From Aquiflexum sp. TKW24L (GTDB lineage: Bacteria; Bacteroidota; Bacteroidia; Cytophagales; Cyclobacteriaceae): a DNA stretch of 64,000 nt. Positions 19,499 through 29,190 of this stretch are shown here, one piece after another (positions within the stretch are counted from its first letter, which is position 1; every line of letters begins with the position of its first letter). The stretch lies in the NCBI RefSeq assembly GCF_023502205.1, contig NZ_JAMFLG010000017.1:1-64000 (forward strand). The letters are read 5' to 3'. The position numbers and the translations under genes were made by a program. Under the pieces are notes generated by a model. The model saw only the letters and a list, made by a program, of their open reading frames with translations, ran no database searches and was not told where the DNA came from.

Positions 19499-19648
19499 TT
19501 AATTGGGTTTTTTTGGAAAATATACAAATTAAATTTTGCAGGTCTACCCCGGTCGAAAAATTAAATCGACTATTTTTAATCCAAAAACTCATCACTACCG
19601 AATCAAAAAAAATTTAAATACAAACTGATGTGAACCCCTCTGAGGAGG

Positions 19649-20833
19649 TTATTCATAACCGAACTTGTAAATTTTCCCATCAAAGCCACAGATATACAAC
19701 TCGTTTTGTTGATCCACTCCAAAGGAAGCTATTGGAAAAGAGGCTTTCATCAATTCGGTATTGATCGGATTCTTGATATTGGCGTGGTTCAAAGTCCAAA
19801 TCCTGCCTGAAACAAAATCCCCATAAACATATAATCCCTTTAGTTCATCCAAGGTAGCTCCGCGATAGACGAATCCTCCCGTCACAGAAACATCCCCATT
19901 GGAATGGCCATATTCTACGATAGGCATTAGTAATCCGGTTTGGTTACAATTGTTTGCGGGATTGTAGCACTCAAACCCTTCCATTGTCCGCCATCCGTAA
20001 TTACCACCATTGGTGACAATGTCTATTTCCTCTGCCCTGTTTTGGCCTACATCACCTGCCCACAACCTTCCGTTTTGGGTGTCAAAACTGAAACGCCAAG
20101 GGTTCCTTAAACCATACGCATAGATCTCTGCTCGGATACCTGAAGCATTATTAATAACAAATGGATTATCTAATGTGATGGAATAATTTAGAGATCCCGA
20201 TGGGCTGTTTACATCTATTCTGAGGATTGTTCCTAACAATGTTTTAGGATTCTGCCCATGATTTTGGGGATCGCCGCCAGACCCTCCATCTCCAACTGCG
20301 ATGTACAAAAAGCCATCAGGCCCAAATGAAACCTGTCCTCCATTGTGGTTAGAAAAAGGCTGAGGGATTTCCATCAACACCAATTCACTTGCCGGATTGG
20401 CTTGGTTGATATTCGAAGCAGAAACCTGAAATCTGGAAATTACAGTTCGGTTGGGGTTGGCGGCGGTATAATTGACATAGAAAAAGCCATTGGTTTCATA
20501 ATTGGGATGAAAAGCCAAACCCAAAAGTCCCTCCTCATTTCCTTGGTCTTTCACTTTGGATTCAATATTCAAAAACACCTGCTTGGTAGTGGCAGTAGGA
20601 TCATTTGGAAATACGGATATCACTCCTCTTTGCTCCACGATAAAAGTCCTATTTGAATTGTCCCCGGCATTTTGAAAATCAACCGGCCTTTCAAAAGTCA
20701 AATTGGGATAAGCCACTTTGACCACAATGGGTCCCTTTTCTGTCTGATCGACATCGCCATTTTCCTGAATGCAGGAAACATTAAAAAAAAACAGGGGTAT
20801 CAAAACGCAAAAATGGAGGATGGGATTTTTCAT
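19649..20833 (-). CDS. PQQ-dependent sugar dehydrogenase-like lipoprotein (GSDH family)
   Basis: This is a 394-residue lipoprotein (NVSC, Cys21) with the six-bladed propeller of soluble glucose dehydrogenase-like proteins: EEGLLGLAFHPNY, NHNGGQVSFGPDGFLYIAVGDGG, GLRNPWRFSFD and GDVGQNRAEEID. Family members oxidise aldoses with PQQ, although some bind no PQQ. No PQQ biosynthesis gene is visible. Location between DUF1080 and sulfatase genes points to extracellular or periplasmic sugar oxidation. Confidence 0.88.
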   Translation of the reverse strand: MKNPILHFCVLIPLFFFNVSCIQENGDVDQTEKGPIVVKVAYPNLTFERPVDFQNAGDNSNRTFIVEQRGVISVFPNDPTATTKQVFLNIESKVKDQGNEEGLLGLAFHPNYETNGFFYVNYTAANPNRTVISRFQVSASNINQANPASELVLMEIPQPFSNHNGGQVSFGPDGFLYIAVGDGGSGGDPQNHGQNPKTLLGTILRIDVNSPSGSLNYSITLDNPFVINNASGIRAEIYAYGLRNPWRFSFDTQNGRLWAGDVGQNRAEEIDIVTNGGNYGWRTMEGFECYNPANNCNQTGLLMPIVEYGHSNGDVSVTGGFVYRGATLDELKGLYVYGDFVSGRIWTLNHANIKNPINTELMKASFPIASFGVDQQNELYICGFDGKIYKFGYE

Positions 20834-20871
20834 AATTTTACCTTTTGGTCAAAAATTTAACGTGTTGCAAC

Positions 20872-22629
20872 TCATTTTATTGAATGGGGTAATTTAAAAT
20901 TCAGTTCATTAAGTATAACTGATTTTATTTCAAGTTCTACATTTTCCTTGCCTTTGGCTCGTAGGGTAAGCTTCACTTTTCCCTTTTCAAACCTTCCCTT
21001 TCCCAAATATATCAAAGGCCAGTTTTTCTCATAAACCTCCCCCCTTGGAACTCTATCTGGACTAGGAATTTGTTCAGCAACATTGGCTCCTAAGATCGTT
21101 GTGCCCCATTCCTCACCATTCAAATCAAGAACAATTTCAAGCGGTGAGCTATTGGACATTTGTGCATATACCTCATACTCGCAGTTCTGTACTGCTTCCA
21201 AGTCCCAATATACCTGATCAGATTCTGAGGTGAATCCCACAAACCAATCATTGGCCCATCCCATTTTTCCCTTGAAACTGACCCCTCCCATCATTTTCCC
21301 ATCAGGTGCCGGAAGTTCTATCCGGGGAATTTGCGCATGTCCAACTTGGATCAAAGGGGGTGTAACACCATTTTTGGTCACATTCTGGAACCAAGCCAAA
21401 TATTCCTCCTCCATCATTTCCACCAATTGGGGATTTTCAGCGATAACATTTTGGATTTGGAAATAATCGTTTTCCAGGTCATAGAGCTCTTTTTTGTTGT
21501 TTTTCAGGGTCAAAAGATACTTCTGATTTCGGATCGCTCCGGGAATCGTATCGAAATCCCGGTTGACATGGTGTGTGAAAAAGTACCTGTCTTCCCATTG
21601 CGGATTACCCTTGATCAACGGCAATAGACTTTTGCCATGGGCCTCAAGGTCTTGGGAAACCGGTATTCCCAGCAAATCCATCAAAGTCGGAAGTACATCA
21701 ATGTGTGCCGCCCAAGGTTTAATCACCTGATGTGGCTGACCGGGAATCCGAATAAAAAACGGAACCCTCACTCCTCCCTCATCTAAATGGCCTTTGGCCC
21801 CTTTCATGCCGCCGTTGAACCGGACTCCATTGGGACCATTGTCTGTCATAAAGATGACAATGGTATTATCAAGTTTCCCGCTTTGTCTGAGAAAAGAAAT
21901 CAGCCTTCCGACATTGTCATCGATATTTTCTACCATTCCGTAGACCGCTGCGTCTTTGTCGTTAAGTCCTTTGGCTTTGTACATATCAAAGTATCGGTCA
22001 GGAACCTGAAAAGGGCTGTGGGGAGTATTGAAGGAAAGCATCGCAAAAAAAGGGGCTTCTCCCTCCATAAAATCCATCGTTTTGTCAGTCAAGAAATCAG
22101 GCAAATAACCTTCGAAAGAAACTTCCTCAAAATTATGCGTGAGTTTGCTGTCAAAGTAATTGTTAAGATGACCTTCAGTAAATCCCAAAAACTCCTCAAA
22201 ACCTTGCCCTAAAGGATCATGGGGAAACTGTTTTCCCTGATGCCATTTACCAAACAATCTTGTCCGATAACCTGCAGGCTGGAGCATCTCCGCAATCGTG
22301 ATTTCCTCCTCCCTCATCACTTCCATCCTATGCGTCACCCAAGTAGTGCCTGTGGCCAGATGATAGCGCCCCGTGAGCAGGCTCGCACGCGTGGGTGCAC
22401 AAACGGGAGAAACATAAAACCTTTCAAAAATCACGGATTGAGCCGCTAATGAATCCAAATGAGGAGTTTCAATCACCTCATTTCCATGGTAGGAAAGGTC
22501 TCCCCAGCCTTGGTCATCCGTGATGATAAGCAGGATATTGTGTTTAGGTAAAATGATTTTTTCTTTGCACGAGCCAAAGAAAACTAAAGAAAATAAAAAA
22601 AATAGCAGAAAGGAAAAGGGGAACTTCAT
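20872..22629 (-). CDS. exported sulfatase (S1, formylglycine type), second copy
   Basis: This is a 585-residue sulfatase. The lipoprotein-like signal ends GSC (about residue 21), so it may be membrane-anchored. VCAPTRASLLTGRY carries the CxPxR formylglycine site, and LLIITDDQGWGDLSYHG the metal-binding DD. After about residue 440 an extra beta-rich domain follows the catalytic core. The ATG at 22629 is preferred over 22659 because it starts the signal sequence. It is diverged from the 1450-3096 sulfatase in length and domain layout, so a different sulfated sugar position is likely. It shares a 111-bp divergent region with the GH43 gene. Confidence 0.9.
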   Translation of the reverse strand: MKFPFSFLLFFLFSLVFFGSCKEKIILPKHNILLIITDDQGWGDLSYHGNEVIETPHLDSLAAQSVIFERFYVSPVCAPTRASLLTGRYHLATGTTWVTHRMEVMREEEITIAEMLQPAGYRTRLFGKWHQGKQFPHDPLGQGFEEFLGFTEGHLNNYFDSKLTHNFEEVSFEGYLPDFLTDKTMDFMEGEAPFFAMLSFNTPHSPFQVPDRYFDMYKAKGLNDKDAAVYGMVENIDDNVGRLISFLRQSGKLDNTIVIFMTDNGPNGVRFNGGMKGAKGHLDEGGVRVPFFIRIPGQPHQVIKPWAAHIDVLPTLMDLLGIPVSQDLEAHGKSLLPLIKGNPQWEDRYFFTHHVNRDFDTIPGAIRNQKYLLTLKNNKKELYDLENDYFQIQNVIAENPQLVEMMEEEYLAWFQNVTKNGVTPPLIQVGHAQIPRIELPAPDGKMMGGVSFKGKMGWANDWFVGFTSESDQVYWDLEAVQNCEYEVYAQMSNSSPLEIVLDLNGEEWGTTILGANVAEQIPSPDRVPRGEVYEKNWPLIYLGKGRFEKGKVKLTLRAKGKENVELEIKSVILNELNFKLPHSIK

Positions 22630-22740
22630 GGTCAATAAGGTTTGCAATACTCCAATCAAGATACCTGAAATTATTGGAAAACATCAAAAATTATCAATGC
22701 TAATCCCTACTTTTAAGGAACAAAAAAAAACCTATAACCT

Positions 22741-23799
22741 ATGAAATATAATTTTGTAAAATCAATTTCGGCAGCAGCTGTTATTCCCTTTTTGGCGTTG
22801 TCCTGTGCTCCCAAACTTTTTGTAAATCCCCCTTTGGTCAGTCACGTCTACACCGCGGATCCTTCGGCGCATGTTTTTGAAGGGAAGATTTACATTTACC
22901 CTTCTCATGATTTAGAATCCGGTGTCACGGAAGATGATATGGGATCGCATTTTGACATGAAGGATTTTCATGTTTTCTCCATGGACAAACCGGGTGGAAA
23001 GGTTACAGATCACGGCAAAGTGTTGGACGTGGCAGACGTAGCTTGGGCCAAAAGACAAATGTGGGCACCTGATGCGGCAGAGAAGGACGGTAAATATTAC
23101 TTTTATTTCCCTGCAAAGGATGCCAATGACCTTTTCAAAATCGGCGTGGCAGTTTCCGATAAACCAACAGGGCCATTTGTCGCCAATCCTGAACCGATGA
23201 AAGGAACCTTCAGCATTGACCCTGCGGTATTCAAAGACGGGGATGGAAGTTACTACATGTATTGGGGAGGAATTTGGGGTGGCCAATTACAACAATACCG
23301 TGATGGCAAGCATAGGCCCGTAGGCAAAGGACCGACCGATGGATTGCCTGCTGCAGACCAACCAGCCCTTATGCCTCAAATGGCAAAATTGAATGCCAAC
23401 ATGATGGAACTTGCCGAACCTGCACGACCGATTCAGATTGTGGATTCCTCAGGAAATCCCATCCTAGCCGGAGACAATGAAAGGAGATTTTTTGAAGCTG
23501 CCTGGGTACACCAATACAAAGGAAAGTATTACCTCTCCTACTCTACTGGCGATACCCATTTTATCGCTTATGGCATAGGGGACAATCCTTATGGTCCTTT
23601 TACTTACCAAGGAGTTGTCCTGAATCCTGTTCAGGGATGGACCAATCACCATTCCATTGTTGAGTTTGAAGGCAAATGGTATCTCTTCTACCATGACACC
23701 GAATTGACCAACAAAACCCACCTGCGCAATATCAAGATGACCGAATTGGTCCACAATGAAGATGGCACGATACAGACTATTGAGCCTTTGAGAAAGTAG
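22741..23799 (+). CDS. GH43 glycoside hydrolase lipoprotein
   Basis: This is a 352-residue single-domain GH43 enzyme with a lipoprotein signal (ALSC, Cys22). YTADPSAHVF places the general base at Asp40; later motifs are QMWAPDAAEKDGKYYFYFP and NHHSIVEFEGKWYLFYHD. The layout suits an arabinofuranosidase or beta-xylosidase acting on short oligosaccharides. It is transcribed alone, divergently from the sulfatase, and ends at the hairpin at 23840. It is much smaller than the modular GH43 at 5992. Confidence 0.88.
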   Translation: MKYNFVKSISAAAVIPFLALSCAPKLFVNPPLVSHVYTADPSAHVFEGKIYIYPSHDLESGVTEDDMGSHFDMKDFHVFSMDKPGGKVTDHGKVLDVADVAWAKRQMWAPDAAEKDGKYYFYFPAKDANDLFKIGVAVSDKPTGPFVANPEPMKGTFSIDPAVFKDGDGSYYMYWGGIWGGQLQQYRDGKHRPVGKGPTDGLPAADQPALMPQMAKLNANMMELAEPARPIQIVDSSGNPILAGDNERRFFEAAWVHQYKGKYYLSYSTGDTHFIAYGIGDNPYGPFTYQGVVLNPVQGWTNHHSIVEFEGKWYLFYHDTELTNKTHLRNIKMTELVHNEDGTIQTIEPLRK

Positions 23800-23803
23800 A
23801 TAA

Positions 23804-23833
23804 GATTTGAGATTTGAGATTTGAGATTTGAGA
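23804..23833. repeat. iterated GATTTGA motif
   Basis: Four tandem copies of a seven-base GATTTGA unit lie immediately after the GH43 stop and before its terminator. Confidence 0.7.
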
Positions 23834-23838
23834 AATAA

Positions 23839-23876
23839 AAACACCGTCAAATAGATTTTTGACGGCGTTTTTTATT
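23839..23876 (+). terminator. intrinsic terminator of the GH43 gene
   Basis: AACACCGTCAAA pairs with TTTGACGGCGTT (one G-U) and is followed by TTTTTT. It lies 41 bp after the GH43 stop. An A-run before the stem also allows weak minus-strand activity. Confidence 0.85.
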
Positions 23877-23924
23877 TTTTACGCTTGCGCCTTTCTACAT
23901 TCAAATGGGAGGTAAATCTTCATC

Positions 23925-24050
23925 ATTTTGGCTCCTTCGAACAACTGTCCGCCGCGGCGGAGCGAAATAATACCAGCCCCGTGCAAGGTGCTTCTCTGGT
24001 TTTTATACTCAAACAAATTTCCATGCACCACAGCTCGGGGTTAAAGAAAA
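23925..24050. repeat. structured intergenic repeat, copy A
   Basis: Starts CATTTTGGCTCCTTCG and contains a long-range hairpin: CCCCGTGC-AA-GGTGC (23977-23991) against GCACC-ACA-GCTCGGGG (24025-24040). The loop contains an ATACTCAAACAAAT segment similar to TTCTCAAATCTCC in copy B. Confidence 0.65.
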
Positions 24051-24474
24051 CGAGGTTTCATTGGTCCCGATTAATATCGGGATTGGGAGAAAAAAAGGAA
24101 AGAAAGGAATTGGCCTCACACCAAAAACAGGGAAGGTTGACAGAAAATTATCAAAGTAAAGATTGGTCCTAATGGAATTACAAATTGCAATTATAAGAAG
24201 GCGTAATTGCAAATTCCGCCTAGGGGAGATTCCTTCGACCAAAAGCCCCAACGGCGCAAAATATTTGTAGCCATGGGTAAGGTGCTAAACCTAGTTTTAT
24301 ATTTTCTCAAATCTCCATGCACCGTAGCCCATGGGTAGAATGGCGGTTTTTTCGGTATTTCGGTCACGGGTCTCATAATTTGGATAATCTCTATTACCGA
24401 AATCTAAGTGAAATCTCCTTATTTTGACTCCTTCGTCAAACAGCCCTGAAGCGGGATAAGCCTGGCACCAGAAT
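24051..24474. other. rest of the 731-bp gap between GH43 and xylA
   Basis: Apart from repeat copy B, the partial third copy (about 24413-24470) and some A/G-rich filler, no gene is visible. Short reading frames here run through the repeats and show no family resemblance. Confidence 0.6.
24225..24340. repeat. structured intergenic repeat, copy B
   Basis: The same layout as copy A: CCTTCG head, a small GCCCC-AAC-GGCGC stem, then GCCATGGGTAA-GGTGC (24270-24285) against GCACC-GTA-GCCCATGGGT (24320-24336). GGTGC/GCACC is kept while the outer stem has a different sequence on both arms. A third partial head (ATTTTGACTCCTTCG) begins near 24422. Confidence 0.65.
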
Positions 24475-24509
24475 AAAAAAAACCGTCTAGTTTACACCAG
24501 ACGGTCTTT
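24475..24509 (-). terminator. intrinsic terminator of the xylose operon
   Basis: On the minus strand AGACCGTCT (about 24507-24499) pairs with AGACGGT (24488-24482) and is followed by a T-run (24481-24475). It lies 22 bp past the xylA stop. Confidence 0.85.
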
Positions 24510-24530
24510 TCATTTATGTTTGGATAAATC

Positions 24531-25844
24531 CTAAATGAATTCATTCAAGATATTCTCGTACAATTCCTGCTTGCCGCTGGTTTGTTTTGGTTCGCCGTTG
24601 GCTACCGCCAAGCTTCTTAAATTTTCCAAAGTCAGCTTGCCTTCTTCGAATTCTTTTCCTTTTCCATCATCAAAAGAAGCATAGCGCTGCTTTCTCATAT
24701 CAAGATAAGCTGAGTTTTCCAAAATGTCATTGGCAATCAACATGCCTCTCGCAAAAGCATCCATCGAGCCGATGTGTGCCAAGAACAGATCATCAAGATC
24801 TGTAGAATTCCTTCTCACTTTGGCATCAAAGTTTACACCTCCACCTTTGATACCTCCGCCTTGAAGGATTACCAACATGGCCTCAGTCAGTTCCTGAAGG
24901 TTGATGGCAAATTGATCGGTATCCCATCCGTTTTGCGAATCTCCTCTATTGGCATCGATTGAGCCTAACATGCCGGCATCCACTGCTACCTGAAGCTCGT
25001 GTTGGAAGGTATGTCCTGCCAAGGTTGCATGGTTGACTTCGATGTTCAATTTGAAATCTTTGTCCAATCCGAAATGTCTCAAGAAACCGATCACAGTAGC
25101 GGCGTCATAGTCATATTGGTGTTTGGTTGGTTCCATCGGTTTGGGCTCGATAAAGAAGGTTCCTTTGAAACCATTCTTCCTAGCATAATCCCTTGCCATG
25201 GTCAGAAACCTACCAAGGTGTTCTGTCTCACGCTTCATGTCGGTATTGAGTAACGACATATAGCCTTCACGTCCACCCCAAAACACATAATTCTCACCAT
25301 TTAATTTGATGGTGGCATCAATGGCATTTTTCACCTGAGTTCCTGCCCAAGTCACGACATTGAAGTCAGGATTGGTAGAAGCACCGTTCATATAGCGTGG
25401 GTTGGAGAATACGTTGGCTGTTCCCCAAAGTAGCTTCACCCCGGTTTCTGCCTGCTTTTGCTTGGCATAATCTGTGATGACCTGCATCCTGCTTTCATAT
25501 TCAGAAAGGGAATTTCCTTCATCAATGAGGTCAACGTCATGGAAGCAATAATACGGAGCGCCGATTTTGGTGATGAATTCAAAAGCAGCATCCATTTTGT
25601 CTTTAGCTCTTTGGACTGCATCTGCATTCGCATCCCAAGGTCTTATCATTGTTCCAGGCCCAAATGGATCAGCGCCTGTGGCACAGAAGGTATGCCAATA
25701 GGCTATGGAAAATTTAAAATGTTCTTTGAGGGTCTTTCCTCCAACAACTTTATTTTCATCATAATATTTGAATGAAAACGGATTTTTGGATCCCTTTCCT
25801 TCAAACTTGATTTGGTCGATGTTTGGAAAATAGGTTTTTGACAT
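24531..25844 (-). CDS. xylA: xylose isomerase
   Basis: This is a 437-residue cytoplasmic enzyme converting D-xylose to D-xylulose, of the usual class II length. Visible signatures are YYCFHDVD (catalytic His102, Asp105), [22 protein letters not shown] (metal-binding Glu) and the late Asp-rich [16 protein letters not shown]. It is the last gene of the symporter-xylB-xylA set, separated from xylB by a 199-bp repeat-filled gap, and is followed by a strong terminator. Confidence 0.98.
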   Translation of the reverse strand: MSKTYFPNIDQIKFEGKGSKNPFSFKYYDENKVVGGKTLKEHFKFSIAYWHTFCATGADPFGPGTMIRPWDANADAVQRAKDKMDAAFEFITKIGAPYYCFHDVDLIDEGNSLSEYESRMQVITDYAKQKQAETGVKLLWGTANVFSNPRYMNGASTNPDFNVVTWAGTQVKNAIDATIKLNGENYVFWGGREGYMSLLNTDMKRETEHLGRFLTMARDYARKNGFKGTFFIEPKPMEPTKHQYDYDAATVIGFLRHFGLDKDFKLNIEVNHATLAGHTFQHELQVAVDAGMLGSIDANRGDSQNGWDTDQFAINLQELTEAMLVILQGGGIKGGGVNFDAKVRRNSTDLDDLFLAHIGSMDAFARGMLIANDILENSAYLDMRKQRYASFDDGKGKEFEEGKLTLENLRSLAVANGEPKQTSGKQELYENILNEFI

Positions 25845-25888
25845 GGTATTTATAGGTTATTTTTTAATAGATATGAGATGTGAAATTT

Positions 25889-26043
25889 GAGTAAGCAGTG
25901 GTCAGTATTCAGTAAGCAGTGTTCATTAACCAGTAATCAGTAATCAGCATCTACTCATTACATGGTTTGGCTGTAAACTGTAAACTGACCACTATAAACT
26001 GTAAACTTCCCACTGTAAACTGGCAACTGACCACCGGAAACGA
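25889..26043. repeat. iterated CAGTAATCAG / GTAAACTG motifs
   Basis: The xylB-xylA gap holds CAGTAAGCAGTG, CAGTAATCAGTAATCAG and several GTAAACTG iterations. CAGTGGTCAGT and ACTGACCACT are near inverse complements, so the RNA may fold. I see no promoter for xylA here, so read-through from xylB is likely. Confidence 0.65.
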
Positions 26044-27534
26044 TCACTGCACTTTTTTCAGTGCATCCAACCAGCTTTCATAGACTTCCTTGTAAGCACT
26101 GCCCAAAGAAGGGTCCGGTTCTTTTGATGCTAATTTTTCAAGCCCTTGAAAAGCTTCTTTCGGCGAAGAATAAATCTCGGCACCAATCCCTGCTCCTCGT
26201 GCTGCGCCTTGTGAACCGTCGGTATCATAAAGTTCCAAGGTGATATCGTTCATATTGACAAAAGCTTCTCTGAACAGCGGACTCAAGAACATGTTTGCCC
26301 TTCCTGCCTTGACAGTGTTGAGGTTCAAGCCCATGTCCTTCATGATGTGAAACCCATAAGTCAAAGAAGCTACAATCCCTTCTTGTCCTGCACGGAGCAC
26401 ATGTCTCTTGTCATGCTTGAGGAGATTAATACCGGAAAGATGGGCATCCACAGATTTGTTTCCCATGATTCTTTCGACACCGTTTCCAAAAGGAATAAAC
26501 TTTAGTCCTTCTGCGCCGATGGGAACCTGCGAGGCCAAATCATTCATTTCAGGATAAGAAATGCTTTCTCCGCCCAACAGTTTTTTGAGCCAGGAATTCA
26601 AAATCCCTGTTCCGTTAACACAAAGCAAAACTCCATATTTTGGATCTTTCTGCTTGTGGTTGACATGAACAAAGGTATTCACTCTGGATTTTGGGTCATA
26701 TACCGCTTGTGTACTTACGCCATAAACGGTCCCACTCGTACCCGCCGTTGTGGCCAATTCGCCTTCTTCCAATATATTCAGTGAAAAAGCATTATTGGGT
26801 TGGTCGCCGGCCCGGTAAGTTATTGGAATGCCGGATTCTATTCCCAATATTTCCGAAGCCTCAGAATTCACATTTCCCTGAAAGGAGAAAGAAGGTACCA
26901 CGTCTGCGATCAGGGATTCATCGATCCCGTAGTAATCCAAAAGCTTTTTGGACAATCCATTTGATTTGAAATCCCAGAAAATGCCTTCTGACAAGCCTGT
27001 TTCTGAGGTTTTGATTTCCCCCGAAAGCTTCATGGCGATATAATCACCCGGGAGCATGATTTTGTGGATCCGGGCATACAGGTCAGGCTCGTTTTCCTTG
27101 ACCCACTTCAGCTTGGATGCTGTAAAATTTCCCGGAGAGTTCAATAAATGGGGAAGGCAATATTCTTCTCCCAATTCCTGAAAAGCTTTGTTACCAATAC
27201 CAACAGCCCGGCTATCACACCAAATGATGGAGGGACGGATTACTTTATAGTTTTTATCCACACATACCAACCCGTGCATCTGGTAAGAAATCCCGATGGC
27301 TTTCAGTTCGCCTTTTTTGACTTCGCCACTTTTAACAATGGCATGGGTGGTATCAATGATATACTTCCACCACATGTCAGGATCCTGTTCTGCCCAATCT
27401 TTTTGAGGTGCTGCTATGGTCATTTCGACCTTCGGCAATCCTTCAGAAGCCACTACTTTGCCGGTATCAGCATCCAAAAGGGTAGCTTTCACCGAAGAAC
27501 TCCCGATATCATATCCAATCAATAATCTTCTCAT
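26044..27534 (-). CDS. xylB: xylulokinase
   Basis: This is a 496-residue FGGY-family sugar kinase. The N-terminal phosphate site is LLIGYDIGSSSVKATLLD, the hinge/ATP region GTSGTVYGVS, and the substrate Asp lies in SIIWCDSRA. It phosphorylates D-xylulose for entry into the pentose phosphate pathway. It starts 12 bp after the symporter and precedes xylA, which fixes the sugar as xylulose rather than another FGGY substrate. Confidence 0.95.
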   Translation of the reverse strand: MRRLLIGYDIGSSSVKATLLDADTGKVVASEGLPKVEMTIAAPQKDWAEQDPDMWWKYIIDTTHAIVKSGEVKKGELKAIGISYQMHGLVCVDKNYKVIRPSIIWCDSRAVGIGNKAFQELGEEYCLPHLLNSPGNFTASKLKWVKENEPDLYARIHKIMLPGDYIAMKLSGEIKTSETGLSEGIFWDFKSNGLSKKLLDYYGIDESLIADVVPSFSFQGNVNSEASEILGIESGIPITYRAGDQPNNAFSLNILEEGELATTAGTSGTVYGVSTQAVYDPKSRVNTFVHVNHKQKDPKYGVLLCVNGTGILNSWLKKLLGGESISYPEMNDLASQVPIGAEGLKFIPFGNGVERIMGNKSVDAHLSGINLLKHDKRHVLRAGQEGIVASLTYGFHIMKDMGLNLNTVKAGRANMFLSPLFREAFVNMNDITLELYDTDGSQGAARGAGIGAEIYSSPKEAFQGLEKLASKEPDPSLGSAYKEVYESWLDALKKVQ

Positions 27535-27546
27535 GCTTGATAAATT

Positions 27547-29190
27547 CTACCAGAATACAATGTAAAGTGCGGCTGTGATGCCTGAAATAATAATAGCTCC
27601 GATTTTGAAGGTAGTACTTGTCTTGAAGAGTTCCCTGTTGATTTCAATGCTGTTTGGATGGTCTTTGCCTTTGCCTTCATACAAACTGATGGCAATAATA
27701 AGAGCAGAAATAACCAAGAACACGACACCCATCCTATCAAGGAATGGTAGGTTTGGCATTCCAAACTTCAAGGCGGTTGACAAAGGAATGGTCAAAATCG
27801 CTGCAGTCAAAGCTGCATTGGAAGTTGTTTTCTTCCAAAATACACCAAAGAAGAATATGGCAAAAACTCCCGGAGAAACAAAACCTGTATATTCTTGGAT
27901 AAATTGAAAAGCCTGGTCCAAAGAACCCAAAGCCGGAGCTACGATGGCAGCCACCACAAAAGCAACCAAAGCTGCCAATCTGCCTACCCTTACCTGTTTG
28001 GTCTCAGAGGCATTTTTATCAATGTATTGTTTGAAGATGTCCATCGTAAAAATCGTAGAAGTACTGTTGGCCATAGATGCCAATGAGGATACGATCGCTG
28101 CTGTCAAGGCTGCAAACGCTAATCCTTTAAGGCCTACGGGCAAAATCTGAAGCAATGTCGGATACGCCCTGTCAGATTTGATCAAGCCAGTCACAGGATC
28201 TTTCATAGATGCAATAAAACCTGGATCAATATTGTTTTCTACAATCACATAAGCTGCAATTCCAGGGATAACGACTATCAATGGCATCAACAATTTCAAA
28301 AATCCAGCGAAAATCATCCCTTTTTGGGCTTCATCAAGATTCTTTGCTGCCAAGGCCCTTTGGGTAATGTATTGGTTAAATCCCCAATAACTCAAATTGG
28401 TAATCCACATTCCTCCTACCAACACACTGATACCGGGAAGGTCCAAATAGGCATCCCTTGTACCACCTTTGCCATCAGGTATCATCATTTCACCTTTGGA
28501 AAGGATCATAGAAAAGTGACCTGGAACTTCTTTTCTTAATAAACCCAAACCATCCCAAGCATCCCCGCTTCCCACTATCTGAAGTGCGATGTAAGTCGTA
28601 GCCAATCCACCTGCAATCAGGAAAACCACCTGCACCACATCCGTCCAAGCAACTGCCTTAAGTCCTCCATAAATGGAGTAGACCATCGCAAATAGTGCCA
28701 AGCCTATGATGCCATAAGTCATTGGGACATTCAGAATGGTATTTAAGCTCAATGCGCCAAGATAAAGGACCGAAGTCAAGTTGACAAATACATAGAGAAG
28801 TAACCAAAATATTGCCATGGTAGTCCTGACTCGGGTGTCATACCTGTCAAGCAAAAATCCCGGCATGGTGTAGATACCCTTTTTAATATATACAGGAAGG
28901 AAAAATATGGCCACCACCAAAAGTGTAGCAGCTGCCATCCATTCGTAGGTGGATATGGCCAATCCCATCGCAAAACCTGAACCCGACATGCCGATAAATT
29001 GCTCAGCAGAAATATTTGATGCTATCAGCGATGCACCTACAGCCCACCAAGGCAATGCCTTGGATGCCAAGAAGTAATCTTTTGAATCTTTGATATGCCC
29101 TTTTTTTTCTCGGGAGACAAATAGTCCCATACCCACAATCAATAAGCAATAGCCGACAAATACGGCGAGGTCTAAGGGTTCTAGTAACAT
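27547..29190 (-). CDS. sodium/sugar symporter (SSS family), probable xylose transporter
   Basis: This is a 547-residue membrane protein with about 14 hydrophobic helices and the SSS (SGLT-like) core: ASLIASNISAEQFIGMSGSGFA near the N-terminus, a YSIYGGLKAVAWTDVVQ segment and LASMANSTSTIFTMDI. It resembles the vSGLT-type sugar transporters. Leading an operon with xylB and xylA makes D-xylose import driven by sodium the likely job; galactose or glucose cannot be ruled out from sequence alone. Confidence 0.92.
   Translation of the reverse strand: MLLEPLDLAVFVGYCLLIVGMGLFVSREKKGHIKDSKDYFLASKALPWWAVGASLIASNISAEQFIGMSGSGFAMGLAISTYEWMAAATLLVVAIFFLPVYIKKGIYTMPGFLLDRYDTRVRTTMAIFWLLLYVFVNLTSVLYLGALSLNTILNVPMTYGIIGLALFAMVYSIYGGLKAVAWTDVVQVVFLIAGGLATTYIALQIVGSGDAWDGLGLLRKEVPGHFSMILSKGEMMIPDGKGGTRDAYLDLPGISVLVGGMWITNLSYWGFNQYITQRALAAKNLDEAQKGMIFAGFLKLLMPLIVVIPGIAAYVIVENNIDPGFIASMKDPVTGLIKSDRAYPTLLQILPVGLKGLAFAALTAAIVSSLASMANSTSTIFTMDIFKQYIDKNASETKQVRVGRLAALVAFVVAAIVAPALGSLDQAFQFIQEYTGFVSPGVFAIFFFGVFWKKTTSNAALTAAILTIPLSTALKFGMPNLPFLDRMGVVFLVISALIIAISLYEGKGKDHPNSIEINRELFKTSTTFKIGAIIISGITAALYIVFW

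Noticed and set aside
22630-22740. Promoters in the divergent sulfatase/GH43 region
   Set aside because: Only TACTTTTA-like partial boxes without a proper -33 element; not strong enough to list.
23881-24376. Several 60-95-codon frames between GH43 and xylA
   Set aside because: All lie inside structured repeats; no start signals or homology.
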